Source: an uncultured Pelagibacteraceae bacterium
Lineage (GTDB): Bacteria > Pseudomonadota > Alphaproteobacteria > Pelagibacterales > Pelagibacteraceae
Length of the DNA stretch: 44,835 nt
Assembly (NCBI GenBank): GCA_902607525.1
Contig: CACLKK010000004.1
Coordinates: forward strand, 1 to 44,835
Direction of reading: 5' to 3'
The notes beneath the pieces were generated by a model that was given only the letters and a program-made list of their open reading frames with translations, had not been told where the DNA came from and did no database searches. The position numbers and the translations under genes were made by a program. Positions 38,304 to 44,835 of this stretch are shown here, piece by piece. Position 1 is the stretch's first letter. Each line of letters starts with the position of its first letter.

Positions 38304-38948
38304 ATGCAAGATATAAGTTTTGTTTTACTTGGATTTTTTACAGGATTAAGTTTAATTTTAGCCATTGGTGCACAAAATATATTTGTTATAGAGCAAGGTC
38401 TTAAAAAACAATATGTTATTTTAGTTTGTTTAATTTGTTCAATATCAGACCTGTTGTTAATTTTCTTTGGGATTTTTTTATTTGAATACTTTAGAAGCTT
38501 TTTTAATAATATCGTAGAGTTAATTTTCAACATATTGCTTTTAGCTTTTCTCGTTTACTTTGTAATTGGTAAAATAAGAATTAAATATGACAACTTAAAG
38601 ATTAATTTTGAAAATAGCACTATTTCATTAAAAAATACGGCAATTAAAACATTAGGTTTTACCTATTTAAACCCTCATGTTTATTCAGATACTGTTTTTT
38701 TTCTTGGAAATTTTTCTAAGAATTTTCTAATTACACAAAAGTATTATTTTGGTGTAGGGGCTGCAATTGCTTCTTTTTTGTTTTTTTTTAGTCTAGGTTT
38801 TTTGTCTAAATTTCTATCAAAATATTTAAAAAATCAAACGGCCTGGAAATTTATAAATCTATTTATTGTAGTTTTCATGAGTATTTTGGCTTTTTATGTT
38901 TTATTAGATATTATCCTTTTCCTCTCCATGGAATTGTTTTATCTATAA
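38304..38948 (+). CDS. LysE/ArgO-family exporter
   Basis: FFTGLSLILAIGAQNIFVIEQGLKKQYVILVCLICSISDLLLI; LGFTYLNPHVYSDTVFFLG. Confidence 0.92.
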   Translation: MQDISFVLLGFFTGLSLILAIGAQNIFVIEQGLKKQYVILVCLICSISDLLLIFFGIFLFEYFRSFFNNIVELIFNILLLAFLVYFVIGKIRIKYDNLKINFENSTISLKNTAIKTLGFTYLNPHVYSDTVFFLGNFSKNFLITQKYYFGVGAAIASFLFFFSLGFLSKFLSKYLKNQTAWKFINLFIVVFMSILAFYVLLDIILFLSMELFYL

Positions 38949-40797
38949 TTTTTCTAATCGTTAAATCAAATAGTAGTCCTAACATTCCCATTACGAATAT
39001 TGTGATCCAAATTACTTCATACTGCATATACTTTCGAGCTACATTTTCAACAAACCCAATACCAGTTGTTCCTGCCAAGAACTCAGCAGCTACTAGTGTT
39101 CCCCAACACATACCAACAGCAACTCTTATTCCTGTTAGTATTTCTGGTAGAGAGTTAGGAAATATAACCTCTCTAATGATTTGCCATCTAGAAGCTCCAA
39201 GTGAGTGAGCAGCATGAATTTTTGATAGTTGAGTTCCTGATGCACCTGCTCTTGCTGAAATAATCATAATCGAAAAAGAAACCATAAATAATAAGAAAAC
39301 TTTTCCAACGTTATCAATTCCAAAAACTGTTATTACTAATGGCGCCCAAGCAAGCGGAGGAACTGGTCTGTATAATTCAACCATGGGATCGAAAAATCCT
39401 TTAGCAAATCTATTTAATCCCATAAATAAACCTAAAGGAACACCAAGTATTATTCCAAGAGACAATCCTAAAAATACTCTTAAAAAAGAATCCCAAATGT
39501 GTCCTGTAGGAACTGGAATTTTGAAAGCTTCAAACTCACCAGTAACAATATCTAAAACTTTACTTTTGAAATTTGGATCAACTGTTCCATCTTGGTTATG
39601 TACTGGGTATTTACCTGGCATGATATCAGCTATCCAATCAGGAAGAATAAACCCAACAATTTTATTAACTCCCATCATTTCATACCAAAGCATAGGAATC
39701 ATTTTATATCCAACGCTTGGTTTCAACATCTCACCAAAAATTCTAAAAGTATCAGAAGGTTTTGGTAACCATCTACCAGGACCAGCTTCTGAACATTGAG
39801 GACCGCTTGCAACAATTGTTCCAGCTGGAAATAAAAGAATATCTATTGTTCTTAAATTTCCTTGTTCATTATTTTGAACTTTGTCAAAAGCTCTAATTGA
39901 ATTTTCTAATTCATCTAAAGTTTTGGGAGGAAAAATACTTGCGTACTCAATTCTACGTACAAGTTTTTTAATATCTTTTATATAATCTAATTCTAACCCA
40001 TCATCCAATCCATCCATGTATTCTTTAATTTCATTAAAAATTGCCTCTGCCTGTCTTAAGTACTCAGGGTTATGATTTCTCATTTCAAAAAATTCATCAC
40101 TAATAGAATTTAATTCTGCCGCCGCTGCATGGAATTTTAAACCTTTTTTACTTTCAGGTAGAGGAGGAACTTCCATACCAGTTGCACCCCATCCCAATTG
40201 TTTTTTTAAACCTTCGTTTATTTCATTTTCTTCTTCTTCACTCAAATTGGGATAATTATCTTTTGGAAAATCTTCTGTTAGTTGCTTTAATCTAATAGTT
40301 AATTCATTTATTATGTTTTGTGTTTCATCTTGTAAATATCTTTCATCAGTTAAAGATGGAATCATCAACTTGGTATTGCGAAGTATATTTATAAATATTT
40401 CTTTGTCTTGATTTTTTAAGTTTGGATCGTTTTGAATTAAAGTTATTTTATCTTCTATATTGATGTTTTCTCGTTTTATAATCGCAGTACTTTTATGCTG
40501 TCTTTCTACAATTGGAAAAAGATATTTTAAAGATAACAATGACTCGTTAACTTTAGCAACTTGACAAAGTTCATTTGCCGATTTTGGATAGAAAGATTTT
40601 GCTATATCCCATGAATAATAAAGCCATGATAGTAAAAGAAAACTAGATCCAACAACAACCCAATGAATTCCACCTTTAGCTCTTTCCGGATTTCCAAAAA
40701 CAGCATCACTTTTTTCTCTTTTAATTAATTTTCGTCCATAAAGAATGGCACCTACAACTGCAAAGATAGTAAAAAATGTAATAAATCCTGTAATCAT
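38911..40797 (-). CDS. tauC: Taurine/sulfonate-type ABC transporter permease with a large inserted domain
   Basis: C-terminal BPD permease (GHIWDSFLRVFLGLSLGIILGVPLGLFMGLN; ILTGIRVAVGMCWGTLVAAEFLAGTTGIGF; AHSLGASRWQIIREVIFPNSLPEI) preceded by ~400 residues including two TM segments and a soluble region. Confidence 0.85.
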   Translation of the reverse strand: MITGFITFFTIFAVVGAILYGRKLIKREKSDAVFGNPERAKGGIHWVVVGSSFLLLSWLYYSWDIAKSFYPKSANELCQVAKVNESLLSLKYLFPIVERQHKSTAIIKRENINIEDKITLIQNDPNLKNQDKEIFINILRNTKLMIPSLTDERYLQDETQNIINELTIRLKQLTEDFPKDNYPNLSEEEENEINEGLKKQLGWGATGMEVPPLPESKKGLKFHAAAAELNSISDEFFEMRNHNPEYLRQAEAIFNEIKEYMDGLDDGLELDYIKDIKKLVRRIEYASIFPPKTLDELENSIRAFDKVQNNEQGNLRTIDILLFPAGTIVASGPQCSEAGPGRWLPKPSDTFRIFGEMLKPSVGYKMIPMLWYEMMGVNKIVGFILPDWIADIMPGKYPVHNQDGTVDPNFKSKVLDIVTGEFEAFKIPVPTGHIWDSFLRVFLGLSLGIILGVPLGLFMGLNRFAKGFFDPMVELYRPVPPLAWAPLVITVFGIDNVGKVFLLFMVSFSIMIISARAGASGTQLSKIHAAHSLGASRWQIIREVIFPNSLPEILTGIRVAVGMCWGTLVAAEFLAGTTGIGFVENVARKYMQYEVIWITIFVMGMLGLLFDLTIRKIIDKTIPWRGKG

Positions 40798-40798
40798 T

Positions 40799-41596
40799 TT
40801 ATATTTCTTTGCCCATTATTTCTTCTTCCATATTCCAGATCATTGATAAAATTTCTTCCCTTTTAGAAACAAACTCTTTATCGTTTTTAATTTTTCTTAA
40901 ATCTCCCTTTAAACCCATCGAAGCAAAAGGAAGTTTGTATTCCTTATGTATTCTTCCAGGTCTAGGAGCCATTACATACACTCGCTCACCTAGCAGCAAA
41001 GCTTCTTCAACAGAGTGTGTAATTAAAATAATTGTTTTCCCAGTTTCTTTCCAAATTTTTAAAACTAGGGACTGCATTTTTTCCCTAGTCAAAGCATCTA
41101 GAGCACCAAGAGGTTCGTCCATTAGAATTAAGTCAGGGTCGTTTATTAGACATCTTGCAAGCGCTACTCTTTGCTGCATACCTCCAGATAATTGATATGT
41201 CGGAGTATTGCCAAAACCTTTTAGTCCAACTATATCAAGCCATTCTTCAACTTTTTTTGCTGTTTTAATTGGATCTTCTTTCTTCATTCTTAAACCAAAA
41301 TTTACGTTTTGATTTACGGTTAACCATTCAAACAAAGCTCCTTGTTGAAAAACCATTCCTCTTTCAACTCCGGGACCATTAATTTCTTTATCACCTAAAG
41401 TAATACTTCCAGAAGTTGGTCGAAGAAAACCAGCGGCGATATTTAGTAAAGTTGTTTTTCCACAGCCAGAAGGACCAAGGACAGTTAAAAGTTCACCTTT
41501 TTTAAGAGAAAAAGTTATATCTTTAAGAGCATGAACATCTTCTCCTTTAAGGGATTTAAATATCATGTTTACTTTTTGAGAAATTAGGTTGCTCAT
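40799..41596 (-). CDS. tauB: Taurine/sulfonate-type ABC transporter ATP-binding protein
   Basis: GPSGCGKTTLLNIAAGFLRPTSG, YQLSGGMQQRVALARCLINDPDLILMDEPLGALDALTREKMQ. Confidence 0.9.
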   Translation of the reverse strand: MSNLISQKVNMIFKSLKGEDVHALKDITFSLKKGELLTVLGPSGCGKTTLLNIAAGFLRPTSGSITLGDKEINGPGVERGMVFQQGALFEWLTVNQNVNFGLRMKKEDPIKTAKKVEEWLDIVGLKGFGNTPTYQLSGGMQQRVALARCLINDPDLILMDEPLGALDALTREKMQSLVLKIWKETGKTIILITHSVEEALLLGERVYVMAPRPGRIHKEYKLPFASMGLKGDLRKIKNDKEFVSKREEILSMIWNMEEEIMGKEI

Positions 41597-41620
41597 AAAA
41601 ATAATATATTAAAGTTTTTA

Positions 41621-41662
41621 TCAAAAAAATAGGCACCAATTTATTAAAATTGGCGCCTATTA
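41621..41662 (-). terminator. Intrinsic (possibly partial) terminator between tauA and tauB
   Basis: On the minus strand AATAGGCGCCAATTT ... AAATTGGTGCCTATT followed by a run of T. Confidence 0.72.
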
Positions 41663-41684
41663 TTATTTTATATAACTCTTATAT

Positions 41685-42665
41685 TTACGGTAGGTACTTT
41701 GTAGTAACTACTTTAGAGTAATTTCTAAGAGCTGGGTTTTCCGCAGTAGCGAACATGTTGCCCATAACATCTAGATATTTCATAAGTATTCCACCTTTAT
41801 TCATATACTTAGATTTTATCGTAGCTGCATCTGGGAATCCAAAACCACCCATTTGTTTTTTTGTACCAGCAAGATCCATAGCTGCATCTTTAGCTATAAC
41901 ATTCATATTAGATTTGCCTGCTCTAAATTTAGCATTGTACTCATGAGTTATTTCTACAAATGTTCTAACCATTCCTGGGTTTTCTTTTAAGAATTTGTTA
42001 GTTACAGAAGTTATATCGATACCAGATATTCCAGCATCAGTAGCTTCTTTAACTGTTAACATTCTTGTTCCAGCTTTAAGCGCATTCTCGATAGATTTAC
42101 CACCGAATAAACATGCCATAGCAACGTCTCCGTTTTGAAGTGCAGCAGAACCGTCTTCAGGGTTCATGTCTACAACTGATACTTTACCAGCATCAGCTCC
42201 AATAACTTTCATTGTTTCTTTAAAAACATAGTCAGCCATTGTTCCTACAGGAACAGCAACTTTTTTACCTTCCAACTGAGCGGCATTTGCTTTTGTAATA
42301 CCTGATGCATTAGAAACTATACAAGTAGTATTACCCATTCCGTATGTAACGGCGATATCTACAAGTTTGATAGGTGCTTTTGCATTAACAGCATTTACAA
42401 ATGGCGTTAAACCTTGTGAGTAAGAGATATCAATATCTCCAGACAACATAGCTTCCGTCATCTCTCCACCTGTTGCAAAGTTTGTCCACTTCACAGGAAC
42501 TCCTAAAGCATCGTCAAAAACTTTTTTAACTTTAGCTTCTTGATTTGGAGTTGCCCATTCTAAGAAGAATGCTACTCTAACTTCATTTGCAGCCGACAAG
42601 GCTACTGACGTAGTTAAAATAAAAGCAGCTATACTTCCTAGCAATAAACTTATTATTTTTTTCAT
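41685..42665 (-). CDS. tauA: Taurine-type ABC transporter substrate-binding protein
   Basis: Signal peptide; VRVAFFLEWATPNQEAKV, VKWTNFATGGEMTEAMLSGDIDISYSQGLTPFVNAVNAKAPIKLVDIAVTYGMGNTTCIV. Confidence 0.87.
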   Translation of the reverse strand: MKKIISLLLGSIAAFILTTSVALSAANEVRVAFFLEWATPNQEAKVKKVFDDALGVPVKWTNFATGGEMTEAMLSGDIDISYSQGLTPFVNAVNAKAPIKLVDIAVTYGMGNTTCIVSNASGITKANAAQLEGKKVAVPVGTMADYVFKETMKVIGADAGKVSVVDMNPEDGSAALQNGDVAMACLFGGKSIENALKAGTRMLTVKEATDAGISGIDITSVTNKFLKENPGMVRTFVEITHEYNAKFRAGKSNMNVIAKDAAMDLAGTKKQMGGFGFPDAATIKSKYMNKGGILMKYLDVMGNMFATAENPALRNYSKVVTTKYLP

Positions 42666-42816
42666 GTTTTCCCCTTAATAATTATTAAGTTAAGAGTGGT
42701 ATTAAAAATGAAAAGTTGAGATAAGTAAAATGAAATAAAATACTACCTAAGGTTGTACTATATAATTTTTTATTGGTAGTTTTGATCCAAATGATAGTCT
42801 ACAAACTTATAAAAAT

Positions 42817-44154
42817 ATGAGTTCGCCAGATACATCAAAAATTCCTAATTCTTTGCAAGAGCATTGGATGCCCTTTACATCCAATAAAGATTTTAAAGAA
42901 AATCCAAGATTAATAACTGAAGCCAAAGGTGTTTATTTAAAAAACCACCATGGAAAGACTATGATAGATGCAAGTTCAGGATTATTTTGTAATCCATTAG
43001 GTCATGGAAGAAAGGAAATTACTAATGCTGTAGCTAAACAATTAGAACAATTAGATTATGTTCAGCCCTTTCAACAAGGTTTTGGAGGATCTTTTGAATT
43101 AGCTAGAAGAATAGCAAAACACACACCAGGAAATTTAAATAGAATTTTTTATACTATATGTGGATCTACAGCTGTTGAGACTGCTATTAAAATTGTAATT
43201 GCGTATCATAAAGCAAGAGGTCAAGGACAAAGATTTCGTTTTGTAGGTAGAGAACGCGCATATCACGGAATGAATATAGGAGCTACATCAGTTGGAGGAA
43301 TGATAAATAACGTAAAAACTTTTGCTAGCGTTTTAATGCCAGGTGTTGTCCATATGAGGCATACTCATTTACCAGAACATAAATTTGTTAGAGGTCAACC
43401 AACGACAGGAGTAGAGATGGCAGAGGACCTAGAGCGTATATGTGTAAATTTTGGTTCTGAAAATATTGCAGCATGCATAGTCGAGCCAGTAGCAGGATCA
43501 ACAGGAACTTTAGTACCACCAAAAGGATATCTAAAACGTCTAAGAGAAATTTGCGACAAGCATGGAATAGTCTTAATTTTTGATGAAGTAATTACAGGCT
43601 GGGGAAGAATGGGTTCAGCCTTTGCTTCACAGGAGTTTGGAGTTACTCCTGACGTTATAACTATGGCAAAAGCTACTACAAATGGAGTTGTTCCAATGGG
43701 AGCGGTGGCAGTAAAAGAAGAAATTTATGATGCTGTAATGGATGCATCTCCAAAAGGGGCCGTAGAATTATTTCATGGTTATACCTATTCAGGAATTCCT
43801 ATTGCAGTTGCAGCTGCATTAGCCGTTCAGGATATTTTTGAAAAAGAAGATATTTTTAAAAAATCAAAAGAAATGTCCCCATATTTTTTAGATGGATTAT
43901 TTTCATTAAAAGATCTCAGCGGAGTAGATAATATCAGAGGCTATGGAATGATGGGTGGTGTTGACATGAAATTAAAAGAAAAACCTGGAAGAGCAGGGTA
44001 TGAATGCTTCAAGGCCTGTTATGAAGCTGGGGTAAATTTTAAAGCAACCGGAGACTGTTTAATTATTGCTCCACAATTTATTTGTGAAAAAAAACATATT
44101 GATGAAATAATTGAAAAATTAAGAACCGGTATTTCAAATTACATGAAAAAATAG
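42817..44154 (+). CDS. Class-III aminotransferase: omega-amino acid/beta-alanine/taurine-pyruvate aminotransferase (tpa candidate)
   Basis: LQEHWMPFTSNKDFKENPRLI, YTICGSTAVETAIKI, FVGRERAYHGMNIGATSVGG, LIFDEVITGWGRMGS, MAKATTNGVVPMGAV; divergent from tauABC and followed by ald. Confidence 0.85.
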   Translation: MSSPDTSKIPNSLQEHWMPFTSNKDFKENPRLITEAKGVYLKNHHGKTMIDASSGLFCNPLGHGRKEITNAVAKQLEQLDYVQPFQQGFGGSFELARRIAKHTPGNLNRIFYTICGSTAVETAIKIVIAYHKARGQGQRFRFVGRERAYHGMNIGATSVGGMINNVKTFASVLMPGVVHMRHTHLPEHKFVRGQPTTGVEMAEDLERICVNFGSENIAACIVEPVAGSTGTLVPPKGYLKRLREICDKHGIVLIFDEVITGWGRMGSAFASQEFGVTPDVITMAKATTNGVVPMGAVAVKEEIYDAVMDASPKGAVELFHGYTYSGIPIAVAAALAVQDIFEKEDIFKKSKEMSPYFLDGLFSLKDLSGVDNIRGYGMMGGVDMKLKEKPGRAGYECFKACYEAGVNFKATGDCLIIAPQFICEKKHIDEIIEKLRTGISNYMKK

Positions 44155-44156
44155 TC

Positions 44157-44835
44157 ATGCGTATTGGGGTACCGAAAGAAATTAAACCGCAAGAAAATAG
44201 AATAGGTTTAACTCCTGATAGCGTAAAAGTTTTAACAGCAAGTGGCCATAAGGTTCTAGTTCAAAATAATGGAGGTTTTGAAGCTGGATTTTACAACAAT
44301 CAATATATAAAAGCAGGAGCCACGATTGTCGAAAAAGCAGAAGATATATTTAACGATTCAGAAATTATAGTAAAAGTTAAAGAACCTTTAACCGATGAGA
44401 TAAAGATGATCAAAGAAAACCAAATTGTCTTTACCTATCTTCATTTAGCAGCTGCAAGAGAGTTAACGGAAGGTTTAGTAAAGTCAAAATCAATATGTAT
44501 AGCTTACGAAACAGTAACAGATGATAATGGACGACTACCACTTTTAGCTCCAATGAGTGCGGTAGCAGGAAGAATGTCAATTCAAGCAGGAGCTCATTCT
44601 TTGGAAAAAAATCAAAAAGGAAGAGGAATATTACTAGGAGGAGCTCCAGGTGTAGAGCCGGCAACCGTAGTTATTCTTGGTGGAGGAGTAGTTGGAGAAA
44701 ATGCAGCTTTAATTGCAACTGGGATGAAGGCAAAAGTTTATATAATAGACAAATCTCCTCAAAGATTAGAACAGTTAAAAGGAATTTTTGGCGACACAAT
44801 TATTCCAAGACAAAGTGACAAAGTTGATTTAAAAA
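44157..44835 (+). CDS. ald: Alanine dehydrogenase (3'-truncated by window end)
   Basis: Manual translation: MRIGVPKEIKPQENRIGLTPDSVKVLTASGHKVLVQNNGGFEAGF ... VTDDNGRLPLLAPMSAVAGRMSIQAGAHSLEKNQKGRGILLGGAPGVEPATVVILGGGVVGENAA. Confidence 0.97.
   Translation, partial: MRIGVPKEIKPQENRIGLTPDSVKVLTASGHKVLVQNNGGFEAGFYNNQYIKAGATIVEKAEDIFNDSEIIVKVKEPLTDEIKMIKENQIVFTYLHLAAARELTEGLVKSKSICIAYETVTDDNGRLPLLAPMSAVAGRMSIQAGAHSLEKNQKGRGILLGGAPGVEPATVVILGGGVVGENAALIATGMKAKVYIIDKSPQRLEQLKGIFGDTIIPRQSDKVDLK

Noticed and set aside
39002-39799. Plus-strand ORFs inside tauC (68 and 138 aa)
   Set aside because: Antisense shadow ORFs; no recognisable domain or ribosome-binding site.
1-44835. CRISPR arrays, transposases, integrases, phage genes or toxin-antitoxin systems
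   Set aside because: No spaced direct repeats or recognisable mobile-element proteins were seen; A/T homopolymer runs account for the apparent low-complexity repeats.

Overview
AT-rich alphaproteobacterial chromosome segment. Gene content, protein style and very short intergenic gaps are typical of SAR11/Pelagibacterales (inference). The left third (1-15.4 kb) is mostly housekeeping: a TolC-family outer-membrane protein (partial), recA, alaS, icd, psd, pssA, rlmE, panB, a YfgM-like protein, bamB, recX, cysQ and mnmA. A GC-richer structured ncRNA candidate with its own terminator follows mnmA (~15480-15668). The right two thirds are dominated by organosulfur and nitrogen scavenging. Sulfonate genes include a metC-like PLP enzyme, an MFS transporter, an APS-kinase-like protein, a small nucleotidyltransferase, a CADD/PqqC-like diiron oxidase, aprM-aprB-aprA, a monoheme cytochrome c, a homocysteine methyltransferase, suyB-suyA and xsc (interrupted by a frameshift in an A7 run). 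Further right are an allantoin module (NCS1 permease, allA, alc, puuE), hpsN, a pta-like gene, a LysE-type exporter, tauC (with a large extra domain), tauB, tauA, an omega-amino-acid:pyruvate aminotransferase (tpa candidate) and ald (partial). Together these encode a near-complete taurine plus DHPS/sulfolactate to sulfite to APS route. The most interesting items are the CADD-like putative self-sacrificing pABA synthase beside aprM, the short kinase/nucleotidyltransferase pair that might act on APS, the xsc frameshift, the ncRNA candidate, an unannotated 27-aa very basic microprotein, the TauC inserted domain and a GMC oxidoreductase remnant. No CRISPR array, rRNA, obvious tRNA or mobile element was seen.
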